This document shows positions 30,438 to 39,494 of a DNA stretch of 64,000 nucleotides, piece after piece; the first letter of the stretch is position 1, and each line of letters opens with the position of its first letter. The stretch is from Ichthyophis bannanicus (Eukaryota; Chordata; Amphibia; Gymnophiona; Ichthyophiidae): positions 1,303,829,519-1,303,893,518 of the forward strand of contig CM066033.1 in the NCBI GenBank assembly GCA_033557465.1, written 5' to 3'. The position numbers and the translations under genes are program-made. Under the pieces are notes generated by a model. That model worked only from the letters and a program-made list of their open reading frames with translations. It had not been told where the DNA came from and ran no database searches.

Positions 30438-32732
30438 TTAATAGTGGTTTATGGACCTTTCCTCCAGGAACTTGTCCAAACCTTTTTTAAACCCAGCTAT
30501 ACTAACAGCCCTTACTACATCCTCCGGTAACAGATTCCAGAGTTTGATTACACGTTGAGAGAAGAAATATTTTCTCCTATTTGTCTTAAATAGTTTACCC
30601 TGTAGCTTCATTACATGCCCCCTAGTCCTTCTATATTCTGATAGCGTAAACAATTTATCCACGTTTATCCGTTCCACTCCATTCATTAATTTATACACCT
30701 CTATCATATCTCCCCTCAGCCGCCTCTTTTCTAGGTTAAAGAGCCCTAACCTTTTTAGCCTCTCTTCATAGGAGTAGCCTTCCATCCCCTTCACCAATTT
30801 GGTGGCTCTTCTCTGTACTTTTTCTAATAACTCTATGTCCTTTTTAAGATACGGTGACCAGAATTGCACACAATATTCAAGGTGCGGTCGTACCATGGAG
30901 CGATACAGAGGCATTATAATATCCTTTGTTTTATTCTCCATCCCTTTCCTTATGATACCTAGCATTCTATTTGCTTTCTTGGCCGCCGCTGCACACTGGG
31001 CGGAGGGTTTTAACATGTTATCCACGATGACTCCTAAATCTTTTTCCTGGGTGGTGGTTTCTAATGTGGAGCCTTGCATCTTGTAACTATAGTGTGGGTT
31101 GTTCTTTCCTAGGTGCATAACTTTGCACTTGTCCACATTAAATTTCATCTGCCATTTGGATGCCCAGTCTTCCAATTTATCCAGATCCTCCTGCAGTTTT
31201 CCACAATCCTCTTGGGTTTTAACAACTTTAAACAGTTTTGTGTCATCTGCAAATTTGATTACCTCACTAGTTATTCCCTTTTCCAGGTCATTTATGAATA
31301 TGTCAAAAAGTAGCGGACCCAGTACAGATCCCTGGGGTACTCCACTATTCACCTTTTTCCATTGGGAATATTGGCCATTTAGCCCTACCCTCTGCTTTCT
31401 ATCTTTTAACCAGTTCCCGATCCACAATAGTACACTGCCTCCTATCCCATGACTTTTTAGCTTCGCCAAAAGTCTCTGATGGGGGACCTTGTCAAAAGCT
31501 TTCTGAAAGTCCAGATACACTATATCAACCGACTCACCTTTGTCTACCTGTTTATGCACACCTTCAAAAAAACAGATCAGATTAGTAAGACAAGATCTGC
31601 CTTGTCTAAAGCCATGTTGGCTGTCTCCCATTAGGCCATGACTATCTACATGCTGTGTAATTTTGTTCTTTATGATGGCTTCTACCATTTTCCCTGGTAC
31701 TGACGTCAGGCTCACCGGTCTGTAATTTCCCGGGTCACCCCTGGAACCCTTTTTAAAAATTGGTGTTACGTTGGCGACCCTCCAATCTTCAGGTATTACA
31801 GATGATTTTAATGAAAGTTCACAGATTACCAATAACAGGTCTGCAATCTCATATTTCAGTTCTTTCAACACTCTGGGATGTATACCATCCGGTCCAGGTG
31901 ATTTGCTACTATTCAGTTTATCAAATAGTTGTAATATATCTTCCCGGTGTAGCGATATTTCTCTCAATTCCTCTGCAGTATCACCTTTAAATACCACTTC
32001 AGTCTTGGGTAACACCCCTACATCTTCCTCAGTAAAGACCGAAGCAAAGAATTCATTCAGTCTCTCTGCTATAGCCTTGTCTCCTCTTACTGCCCCTTTT
32101 ACCCCTCTATCATCTAATGGTCCAATTGACTCTCTCACAGGCCTTTTGCTACGAATGTACTTGAAAAAGTCTTTATTTCGTGTTTTTGCTTCCGTAGCAA
32201 GTTTCTTCTCAAATTCCCGCTTTGCCTGCCTTATCAATGCTTTGCATTTAACTTGCCAGTGCTTGTGCTGTTTCCAGTTTTCATCATTTGGCTCTTTTTT
32301 CCATTTTCTGAAGGTTGCTCTTTTGGCAGCAACAGCCTCTCTGACCTCACCTTTAAACCATGCTGGCAGTTTTTTGGACTTTCTTCCACTTTTCTTAATG
32401 CGTGGAATACAGCTGGTCTGGGCTTCGAGGATAGTATTTTTAAATAACACCCAAGCTTGCTGTAAGTCTTTAACCTTTGGAACCGCTCCTTTTAGTTTTT
32501 TCCGAACTATATTCCTCATTCTATCATAGTCACCCTTTTGAAAGTTAAAAGGTAGTACTGTGGATTCCTTTACTATCTGTCCTCCACTGATTAAATCAAA
32601 CATGATCATACTATGATCACTATTGCCAAGTGGTCCCAACACCCTTATTTCTTGCACCAGATCTGGCGTTCCACTAAGGACTAGGTCCAGTATGGCTTCC
32701 CCTCTGGTCGGTTCATGAACCAGCTGCTCCAA
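30438..32732 (-). CDS. CR1 ORF2 remnant with intact RT, 764 codons
   Basis: Opens inside the endonuclease end (EQLVHEPTRGEAILDLVLSG), then DHSMIMFDLISGG, the Lys-rich linker, SKSPGPDGIHPRVLKELK, IFKKGSRGDPGNYRPVSLTS, SQHGFRQGRSCLTNLI, YLDFQKAFDKVPHQRLL (catalytic Asp), GVPQGSVLGPLLFDIFINDL, FADDTKLFKVV near residue 490 and the C-terminal YSYEERLKRLGLFNLEKRR. Ends naturally at ERSINHY (30438). The endonuclease is truncated, so it cannot move on its own, but the open RT frame implies a young copy. Confidence 0.88.
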   Translation of the reverse strand: MEQLVHEPTRGEAILDLVLSGTPDLVQEIRVLGPLGNSDHSMIMFDLISGGQIVKESTVLPFNFQKGDYDRMRNIVRKKLKGAVPKVKDLQQAWVLFKNTILEAQTSCIPRIKKSGRKSKKLPAWFKGEVREAVAAKRATFRKWKKEPNDENWKQHKHWQVKCKALIRQAKREFEKKLATEAKTRNKDFFKYIRSKRPVRESIGPLDDRGVKGAVRGDKAIAERLNEFFASVFTEEDVGVLPKTEVVFKGDTAEELREISLHREDILQLFDKLNSSKSPGPDGIHPRVLKELKYEIADLLLVICELSLKSSVIPEDWRVANVTPIFKKGSRGDPGNYRPVSLTSVPGKMVEAIIKNKITQHVDSHGLMGDSQHGFRQGRSCLTNLICFFEGVHKQVDKGESVDIVYLDFQKAFDKVPHQRLLAKLKSHGIGGSVLLWIGNWLKDRKQRVGLNGQYSQWKKVNSGVPQGSVLGPLLFDIFINDLEKGITSEVIKFADDTKLFKVVKTQEDCGKLQEDLDKLEDWASKWQMKFNVDKCKVMHLGKNNPHYSYKMQGSTLETTTQEKDLGVIVDNMLKPSAQCAAAAKKANRMLGIIRKGMENKTKDIIMPLYRSMVRPHLEYCVQFWSPYLKKDIELLEKVQRRATKLVKGMEGYSYEERLKRLGLFNLEKRRLRGDMIEVYKLMNGVERINVDKLFTLSEYRRTRGHVMKLQGKLFKTNRRKYFFSQRVIKLWNLLPEDVVRAVSIAGFKKGLDKFLEERSINHY

Positions 32733-32770
32733 GAAGCAGTCATTTATTTAAACATTATAGTAGGCCTTCA

Positions 32771-32880
32771 AAGTGTTACACATGACACCTCAGCCAACCT
32801 TATTCATTAGGCACACTAGGGAATCAAACCCATGACCCTTGAACCATCAGTCTTTGTAGTAACCATTGTGCTACAGCTCT
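32771..32880 (-). mobile_element. tRNA-derived SINE in DIRS-4
   Basis: On the minus strand: box A-like TAGCACAATGG, about 35 bp, then box B-like GGTTTGATTCC. CTTCA flanks it at 32766-32770 and 32881-32885. It lies beside the CR1 5' end but is separated from it by the CR1 target duplication, so it is an independent insertion. Confidence 0.68.
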
Positions 32881-32885
32881 CTTCA

Positions 32886-35100
32886 GTAACCAAGCTCTGA
32901 GGTGTAGGGACTTGGGGTTTGGGTGCCACAAAGTCCCTTTCTCCTGAGAGAGAAGGTCTGGTGCAGCTCCCAGGTCCAGGGAGGGTCCCTGGGAGAGATG
33001 CAGAAGTAGAGGGAACCACACTTGGCGTGGCCAGCGTGGAGCTATGAGGATCATCGATCCGTGATCCCTCTGGAGTTTGAACAGAGTCTTGGGAATCAAA
33101 GGAATGGGTGGAAAGGCATATAGGAATTCCTGACCCCAATGCAGGAGAAAGGCGTCGTTGGCCTGAGCTCCCTGACACGGAGTCCTGGAACAGAACCGGG
33201 GAAGTTTGGCATTCCACGGACTTGCAAAGAGGTCTATGTCCGGGGTTCCCCATTCCTGAAAGATTCTGCCTATCTGGTCCATATGTAGGGACCATTCGTG
33301 TGGAAGCAGAACTCGACTGAGTCTGTCTGCCCGAGAGTTTTGAACCCCTGGAATATATACTGCCAGAAGATGAATTTGATGCTCTCTGGCGAAGGCCCAT
33401 AATCTGAGAGCTTCGTTGCAAAGCGACAGAGAGCCTGTCCCTCCTTGTTTGTTTACGTAGAACATGGCCACCTGATTGTCTGTCTGAACTAGGACGGTCA
33501 GGTTGACAAGGAGGGTATGGAAGACTTTGAGGGCAAAGAAGATTGCTCGCAGTTCCAGGAGGTTGATGTGAAGGGTGGTCTCCTGTGGAGACCAAGTACC
33601 CTGAGTGGAGAGGGATTGTAGATGGGCTCCCCACCCTGTTTGGGAGGCATCTGTTGTGAGGGTTGCTTGGGGCAACAAAGGTTGGAAGGGGGCCCCCAAC
33701 AACAGATTCTTGGTGGACATCCACCATTGGAGGGACCAAAACAGACGCTTTGAGGTGAGTATTTGGTCGGAGAGCGCTCCTGATGCTTGAGTCCACTGGG
33801 TGGCCAAGGTCCATTGAGCTGCTCTCATATGAAGACGAGCGTAGGGCACCACGTGTACCGTGGAGGCCATGTGGCCCAGAAGTCGCAGCATTTCTCTGGC
33901 TGTCAAGTGACTGCTGGACTGAGCTTGGGAGGCCAAGCACAGCAGACGTTGGCCCCGGACTTGAGGTAGGTAGGCCCTTGCAGTGGTGGTGTCCAACTGG
34001 GCCCCTATGAATTCTAGAGACTGAGTAGGGGTAAGTTGAGACTTGGGAAGGTTTACCACCAGTCCCAGATACTGCAGAAGGTGCCTTGTGCGGTCCAGGG
34101 AAATCTGAGCCTCTGACTGAGATGGAGCTCGAATGAGCCAGTCGTCCAGATATGGGAATACAAAATTTCCCAGACCTCTTAGAAATGCGGCAACAACTGC
34201 CATGCATTTGGTGAACACTCTTGGAGCAGAGGCTAGACCGAAGGGAAGTACTCTGTACTGGAAATGTTTTCCCTGAAACAGAAATCTTAGATATTTTCTG
34301 TGGGATGGGTGGATGAGTATATGTGTGTACGCATCCTTGAGATCTAGAGAACAAAGCCAATCCTGACTCTGAAGGTATGTAAGGAGAATGCCTAGAGAAA
34401 GCATTTTGAATTTCTCCTTGTACAGAAATTTGTTCAATTCTCTCATATCTAGGATAGGTCTGAATCCCCCTGTCTTCTTTGTTATGAGAAAATAAGGGGA
34501 GTAGAATCCTGTCCCTTGTTGAAGAAGAGGAACCTCTTCTATTGCCCCTTGGGCAAGGAGAGAAGAGACTTCCTGATCCAACAGGTCCAGGAGAAATGGG
34601 GGAGAATTGAAGTGCCTCACCATGGTATATGGAGGAAGGTTGGAAAAATGAAGTTTGTAGCCCTCTCTGATGATAGAGAGGGTCCATTGCTCTGATGTGA
34701 TTTGCTCCCATCTGGGAGCAAAGTGAGCTAACCTTCCGGGAATGGTGAGGGGCTCTGGTTGTTCTAGAGCCAGAAATGTTAAGTTCTCTAGGGGCAAGTC
34801 AAAACCCCTGAGGGGGTTGAGTCTGCTGAGGAGTGGTAGACGCTGCAGGCTTTGACTTTGCCTGTTTAGGTTGCTGACGTTTAGCAGCAAAGCGAGGCTG
34901 AGAAGATTGTTGGCCAGTATTTGTGGAAAATCTGGCCTTCTTGTAGTAAGGCCTCTTGAAAGACTTTTTCTTGGCAGGAGTAGAGGTAGACTTAGAAAGT
35001 CTATCCAAGGTAGCATTTTCTGCGTCCATTTGAGTGGCTTTAATTTGCCAGTCCTTACCAAATAAGTTCTCACCTGTACAGGGCAGATTCCGTAAGCCAT
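32886..35100 (-). CDS. DIRS-4 pol: reverse transcriptase, RNase H and Dam-like MT domain
   Basis: The open frame begins at 35100, overlapping gag in another frame, and stays open to the SINE/CR1 insertions. RT: GFYSPYFLITKKTGGFRPIL near residue 190, LDLKDAYTHILIHP, YRVLPFGLASAPRVF and YLDDWLIRAP near 320. RNase H: LTTDASQTGWGAHLQ, INLLELRAIFFAL, VQTDNQVAMFYVN, ADRLSRVLLPHEW. MT: DIDLFASPWN...NDAFLLHWGQEF, YAFPPIPLI and LIAPRWPRQVW. The MT block resembles phage Dam enzymes in order, but the catalytic (D/N)PP(Y/F) is FPP here. The true start codon is uncertain. Confidence 0.87.
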
Positions 35101-36622
35101 CCAGGACCCAGGGTTCTAGGTCAGAGGCCTGGAGCCAAGCAAGTCGTCGGGCTGCAATAGCAATGCCCGAAGCTCTACCGGCACCCTCAAAGGAATCAAA
35201 AGCCGCTCTGTTGGAGAACTTAGAAACATCTAGAAGCTGTTTCACCAGAGAAATGAACTCCTCTTTTCTATCCTCAGGGATAAAGGAGGCAAAATGTCGT
35301 ATCTTTAGGGCAAGTTCCCTGAGAAACATGCCCATATACAGACTGTAAGAATTAATCATGGCTATAAGCATAGTAGCCTGGAAAATTTTCTTGCCAAAAG
35401 AGTCTAGGGTCTTACATTCTCGTCCTGGAGGGGTAGAAGAGTGCCTTTTGGTACTCTTAATCTTTTTCAGTGCAGACTTCACCACAATGGAATGGTGAGG
35501 CAACTGAGTCTTTTGAAAACCAGGAGAAGGAGGGACCTGGTACATGGTGTCCAACCTACGAGAATAAGGAGACAACGTTAGAGGAGCCTCCCATAAGTCC
35601 ATCAAGTGTTCTTGAAGGATTTCATGGATAGGCAGGGTGACTGCCTCTTTAGGAACCTTAGGGTATCCTAAAATATCCAATTTCTTTGACCTAGGTTCTT
35701 TTTCAGAGGATGTGGTAATAGAAAGTCCTTTAGCTAGTTCAATAATGAAGTCTTGAAAGGACAAATCCTCTGGTGGAGACATTCTCCTCTTTGGGGAAGA
35801 GGGGTCTTCATGAAGAACTAGAGACAGCTCATCAGAGTCCTCAGAGGAGTTATAATCCTCTGAAGAATCAGAGTATTCTCCATTTGCTTCCAACGCACGA
35901 TACGCATACCGAACGGTATCGACATCGGGCGTACCGGGTATGGGATCGGTATCGGGTGAAAACCCGGATCCGGCATGCGGAACCGATCTGCGTTTGGAAG
36001 TCGATGGTCTCGGTTCCGGTAAGAGAGACGATACCGGAACCGGACCCGGTACCGCTGAACGCGGTACCGAGGGCGTCGCAGCATTAATAAAAGCCAGCAT
36101 GGCCTGCTGCATGGTCTGAACAGTATTGCTCATAGACGCCACTGCTGCCTGGATATCGGTACCGGTATGGGCCGGTACCCCAGAGCATTCTAACAGGTGA
36201 TCAGTCGAGGCCGTGCCATCGATGTCAACCTGTAACCCCATAGATGGTGCTTTGGAAGCCAGAGCTTCCCGCCGGGGTTGTTTGGCTGGGGCAGGATCCT
36301 CAGACTCAAAAGAGAGAGCCTCTCGATGCTTTGAAGGAGATTTGCTCTTTGAGGACCTGCCCACAGAGGGTTTGGTTACCTGAGATCCATCCGGAGAGGA
36401 AGACCTGGATGACTGTGATGCTGGATTATCTGAAGCAAACAGCACATGGAATTTGTTGGCCCGGTTCTGCAACCCACGTTTAGACATCTGGGAGCAGGAT
36501 GGGCAGTCCGGAATGGAGTGGTCAGGTCCCAAACACTTAAGACACCATTCATGGGTGTCTGTGACAGAAATAACAGCACTACACTTGGTACACTTCTTAA
36601 AACCAGGGGCTGGTTTCTCCAT
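34799..36622 (-). CDS. DIRS-4 gag, intact 607 codons
   Basis: Structural protein of the retrotransposon particle. The N-terminus has CTKCSAVISVTDTHEWCLKC followed by LGPDH and a further CPSC, a double zinc-ribbon-like pattern in the first 45 residues. A Ser-rich linker (residues 65-130), a Pro/Val-rich part near 190-215 and the conserved SPPEDLSFQDFIIELAKGL, LDTMYQVPPSPGFQKTQLPH, YSLYMGMFLRELALKI and RRLAWLQASDLEPWVLDGL blocks follow. The tail is Gln/Pro-rich. The only uninterrupted DIRS gag in the window. Overlaps pol by about 300 bp. Confidence 0.88.
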   Translation of the reverse strand: MEKPAPGFKKCTKCSAVISVTDTHEWCLKCLGPDHSIPDCPSCSQMSKRGLQNRANKFHVLFASDNPASQSSRSSSPDGSQVTKPSVGRSSKSKSPSKHREALSFESEDPAPAKQPRREALASKAPSMGLQVDIDGTASTDHLLECSGVPAHTGTDIQAAVASMSNTVQTMQQAMLAFINAATPSVPRSAVPGPVPVSSLLPEPRPSTSKRRSVPHAGSGFSPDTDPIPGTPDVDTVRYAYRALEANGEYSDSSEDYNSSEDSDELSLVLHEDPSSPKRRMSPPEDLSFQDFIIELAKGLSITTSSEKEPRSKKLDILGYPKVPKEAVTLPIHEILQEHLMDLWEAPLTLSPYSRRLDTMYQVPPSPGFQKTQLPHHSIVVKSALKKIKSTKRHSSTPPGRECKTLDSFGKKIFQATMLIAMINSYSLYMGMFLRELALKIRHFASFIPEDRKEEFISLVKQLLDVSKFSNRAAFDSFEGAGRASGIAIAARRLAWLQASDLEPWVLDGLRNLPCTGENLFGKDWQIKATQMDAENATLDRLSKSTSTPAKKKSFKRPYYKKARFSTNTGQQSSQPRFAAKRQQPKQAKSKPAASTTPQQTQPPQGF

Positions 36623-36829
36623 GAGGAGAATTTGTGTAGGCCTGAGGCCTAACCGAAGTCACCAAGTTGTGCAGAAAAAAGATTTATTTTTTTTTTTTTT
36701 AAAGAAAAGAAAAGAGAGACCGGCGGTACCGGTTTCGGTATGGGGAAGGCAGGTACGCGGTCTAAAGAAACAAACTAAAACAATAATTTCTTCAGCGGTG
36801 ACAGGAACACGACCTGCTGGCTCCGCGGA

Positions 36830-36997
36830 AAAAGAGAAACTGAGGAGAGCTGGTCAGGAAGGCGGGAAGGCAGCGCGCATGTGCAGTGGGAGGCCCCAAA
36901 AGCTTCCTTTCAGGGAAGCTGGGGAGCTTTCCCGCGCAGGCTCCATCGGTTCCGACGTAAACATATGTGAAGACTTATTCCTGCTTGTTCCTGGAGA
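36830..36997. repeat. DIRS-4 right inverted terminal repeat
   Basis: Inverted partner of 23267-23480. Ends TTCCTGCTTGTTCCTGGAGA; host L1 sequence TCTTTTAAACAG follows at once. Confidence 0.85.
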
Positions 36998-37905
36998 TCT
37001 TTTAAACAGATCCTTAGCAGAAACTAGAGGCATCCTGGGAAAATTAGTCACACATAAATTAGAACGCATATGATTCTCCAGTATCTCCAACTTAGACTTT
37101 GAGTTGGAAACATCTTTAATTAAAGCACAGTCATTTACTTCTAAATGCTGTATCCTAGCATTCAAATCCTTAAACGATTGTTTAACTGCAGTAGTCTCTT
37201 CTCTATTTTCCTTAATCAAGTCCAAACATGAACTTTAGAGGATGTTTGTACTTGTGGCACCAGTGCCTCACCTAGTTGAGTCCATATAGACTCGAGTAAA
37301 CTTTTCAGATCGAGTCAAAGAGAATACTATTAATCATTTGTGTAGCGCTACAAGGCATACGCAGTGCTGTACACAGGATAAGAAAAGGTATCCGACAATG
37401 TGACCTGGGCAGATTCATGCTGGGAGCAAACCGGGGGCTCCAATTGCTTCGGGGCTAGCGAGGAATCCTCATTAACCCCGCTTCTCTCCCGTTCACCAAA
37501 CTGCTGCTGACCCTGAGACGCCACTACTGGCTCTCCGACATAAGTAGAGGACGCTCATCCAACAGTCCCGACCTACCCTCTCTCTCCAAGGAAGGGGGGG
37601 GGGTACAGCCGCGTAAGGCTGCTGCTGTGAAAACTCTGGTCGGCTGCTCCAGAGGTGTCCATTTCTCAGGGGAAAGCGTGATATCCATGCCCAAAGACAC
37701 CACCAGAGTCGGGCTCCCTTCTGAGAGGGCTGTCTGCTGGCCTCAGCATTCAAGAAAGGCATTCATTGGGCCCAAAACACCATCAGGCAATGAAGAGGTA
37801 AGTTGATGGGCAGGAGAAGGCAATTTCACCATTTTTCCTTTCCTCTTCCCCCCAGCACAAGAGCATCAGAGGATTAAGCCCTGTGCACTGCCATCTTGGA
37901 TCTCG
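36998..37905 (-). mobile_element. Host L1/Tx1-like element, right piece (5' UTR and ORF1 N-terminal half)
   Basis: On the minus strand the 5' end is near 37905 (CCAAGATGGCAGTGCACAGG). A likely ORF1 start is the ATG at 37832 (MVKLPSPAHQ). The coiled coil at 37225 downward reads MDLIKENREETTAVKQSFKD and ends KLEILENHMRSNLCVTNF...KDLFKR at 36998. This is the N-terminal half of the ORF1 whose C-terminus lies at 23266-22935. Frame changes, and a foreign block near 37325-37380, show decay. Confidence 0.78.
37325..37380. repeat. Repeat fragment with ATCATTTGTGTAGCGCTACA motif
   Basis: Shares ATCATTTNTRTAGCGCTACAA with 39265-39290. Probably the tail of a dispersed repeat; family not identified. Confidence 0.45.
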
Positions 37906-37967
37906 TATGGCCTGTTCGGTTTTTTAATGACTAATTTGTTTTATTTTTCTAACGTAATGTTCTCTAT

Positions 37968-38332
37968 CTGTGGTTCTCAACCGACATATCGGGACAAATT
38001 AGTGTATCACCAAGAGCTGAGAGGTGTGTCACCAAAATTTGACAGAGAGAAAGCCTTTGTTTTCCCTAGAAACCATGTACACCTACAGGATGGGGAAGTG
38101 CAAAACAAGGAGCTAGGTACTAGAAATCCCTATACTGCAACTGCTCCTTAATCCATTTCTGCTCCCCTTCCAAAGATCACCATTTCCACCAACTCAAGCA
38201 TTATTTTTACCTACAATAAAATGATATTTGGGCTCTTTTTTGTTCAGCCAAGGATTGTAGCATTCAGTGTGTCATGTACATGAATACAGTTTGTCAGGTG
38301 TGACACAACAGAAAAAGGGTTCAGAACCACTG
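37968..38332. mobile_element. hAT (Charlie)-like non-autonomous DNA element
   Basis: Terminal inverted repeats CTGTGGTTCTCAACC at the left and GGTTCAGAACCACTG at the right differ at one or two positions. The inner GGTGTGTCACCAAAATTTGA and AGGTGTGACACAACAG stretches are typical of Charlie-type MITEs. No coding capacity. I could not find a convincing 8-bp duplication. Confidence 0.65.
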
Positions 38333-38342
38333 ATCTAAGATA

Positions 38343-38575
38343 TGGAGTGGAGTAACCACCCAGTGGTTAGAGCAGCGGCCTAATGACCAAACAGACCAGG
38401 GTTAAATTCCCACTGGCACTCTTTGTGCTCTTGGGCAAATCACTTAACCCTCCATTGCCTCAGGTACAAACTTAGATTGTGAACCCTCTGGGGACAGGCA
38501 ATTACCTATTATACCTAACTGTAAACTCGCCTTGAACTACTACTGGAAAGGAATGATCTAAAAATGCAACAATGC
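38343..38575 (+). mobile_element. MIR/CORE-like SINE with L2-like 3' end
   Basis: tRNA-like head with box A (AACCACCCAGTGG) and box B (GGGTTAAATTCCC), then the MIR-type core CTTGGGCAAATCACTTAACC, and a 3' end TGTAAACTCGCCTTGAAC that resembles the left arm of the L2 terminal hairpin. By analogy with MIR it would be mobilised by L2. Confidence 0.7.
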
Positions 38576-38584
38576 AATGTGTGC

Positions 38585-38790
38585 CTTCGAGTCAGTCCTG
38601 ACTCCTGTCGAACCAGAAGCTCCTGGGTTTTCTTGGCAGTGTCACCGGAAGTAGATTGCCAGGCCTTTCTTCTGAGGCAATGGAGGGTTAAGTGACTTGC
38701 CCAAGGCCACAAGGAGCGCTAGTGGGAATCGAACCCTGGTTGCTTGGTTACCAAGCCAGTGTTCTAACCACTAGGCTACTCCATCCAACT
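38585..38790 (-). mobile_element. tRNA-derived SINE with RTE-like 3' end
   Basis: On the minus strand: box A-like TAGCCTAGTGG, box B-like GGTTCGATTCCC, core CTTGGGCAAGTCACTTAACC, then a 3' segment with CAGGACTGACTCGAAGGCAC. That 3' end resembles the RTE-type tail at 41553-41607 (GACTCAACGGCACTTAAC). It shares the head and core with the SINE at 38343 but has a different tail. Confidence 0.62.
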
Positions 38791-38794
38791 TTTG

Positions 38795-39250
38795 CATCCA
38801 TAAGAGGCTATTGAAAATACCAGGCTTGGACAAGTCAAATCTTTGTATGGAGAGAGACATCTCTGCTCTTGAGAATCTTGTCTAGGTCCTTCATAGCCAT
38901 TCTGCCAAGAGCAATGCATCATCGGATTTCTTGACTGCTTGTTTTTTTGCTTTTTTAAAATTGATTATTGATCCAAGCAGGTTAAAGTTGTCAACTATTT
39001 CTATTTCTTCTCCATCAACAATGAACTTATTGATTTTGCCAGTTGTCAGGATTTTTGTCTTCTTTACGTTAAGGTACAGGCCCAATTTAAGACCATGTTC
39101 CTTGATCTTGTGAAGCAAGAATTTCAGATTGTCTTCACTTTCAGCCAGTATTGTGGTATCATCAGCATAGTGGAGATTGTTGCTGAGTCTTCCACCAATC
39201 TTCACACCTCAGTTGTCTTCATAATGAGGAGCATCAGGATCCAAAAGCAG
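38795..39250 (-). pseudogene. RTE/BovB-like LINE fragment, C-terminal RT
   Basis: The minus frame 39205-38891 reads LHYADDTTILAESEDNLKFL, then GLYLNVKKTKILTTGKINKF and VDGEEIEIVDNFNLLGSIIN, the same protein as the RTE at 56431-59711. The following bases include TCTTGTCTAGGTCCTTCATA, the complement of that element near 59250. A short relic lacking both ends of the element. Confidence 0.8.
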
Positions 39251-39254
39251 CCTC

Positions 39255-39300
39255 TGGTACTACTACTAATCATTTATATAGCGCTACAAAGCGTTCAATA
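39255..39300. repeat. Repeat fragment with ATCATTTATATAGCGCTACA motif
   Basis: Preceded by TACTACTACTA; shares its core with 37325-37380. Family not identified. Confidence 0.4.
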
Positions 39301-39494
39301 AATGAATAAAATGAAACAAACAGATGTGTAGGGTTTCACTTCAGTTGCAAAGTGCAGCAGCACACTGAAGAGTTGGTAGGGGCCTCCACGTCCTGCCAGT
39401 AGAAAGAGAAGTGCAGAGAGGAGAAGTAAACAGCAAAACAAAGGAAGGGGTGATGATAGAGACGCAAAAGAAGAGAGTCTGGTAAGGGGAGCAA
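39301..39494. other. Purine-rich spacer, left part
   Basis: G/A-rich sequence on the plus strand, continuing in composition at 40549-40845 on the other side of an L2 insertion. No gene seen. Confidence 0.4.

Larger units (their letters stand above)
24774..32760 (-). mobile_element. CR1 LINE (minus strand), 5'-truncated, split by an L1-like element
   Basis: The 3' end is at 24774 with about three copies of AAGAACAT (TATGTTCTTA on the sense strand) and the CR1 terminal block ATGCCATACTGGGTCAGACC resuming at 30284-30305. Flanks show TAGGCCTT at 24766-24773 and 32761-32768, an 8-bp target duplication. The 5' end is truncated in the endonuclease at about 32748, with roughly a dozen bases of filler. 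The L1-like insertion occupies 24816-30280. Confidence 0.88.
23267..36997 (-). mobile_element. DIRS-4: full-length subfamily A DIRS element with nested CR1, L1 and SINE
   Basis: Left ITR 23267-23480 and right ITR 36830-36997 are inverted repeats. The ICR is 23535-23630. Coding order on the minus strand: gag 36622-34799, pol 35100-32886, then across the insertions YR 24735-23728. Inserted DNA occupies 24774-32885. Gag, RT/RH/MT and the recombinase each remain open, so this is the best-preserved DIRS in the window. It sits inside ORF1 of an older L1-like element. Confidence 0.9.

Noticed and set aside
31771..32529. 252-codon plus-strand frame
   Set aside because: It is the antisense shadow of the CR1 RT frame on the minus strand.
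38343..38420. tRNA gene at the SINE head
   Set aside because: Boxes A and B are present, but the sequence does not fold into a complete cloverleaf by eye and continues into a SINE core.
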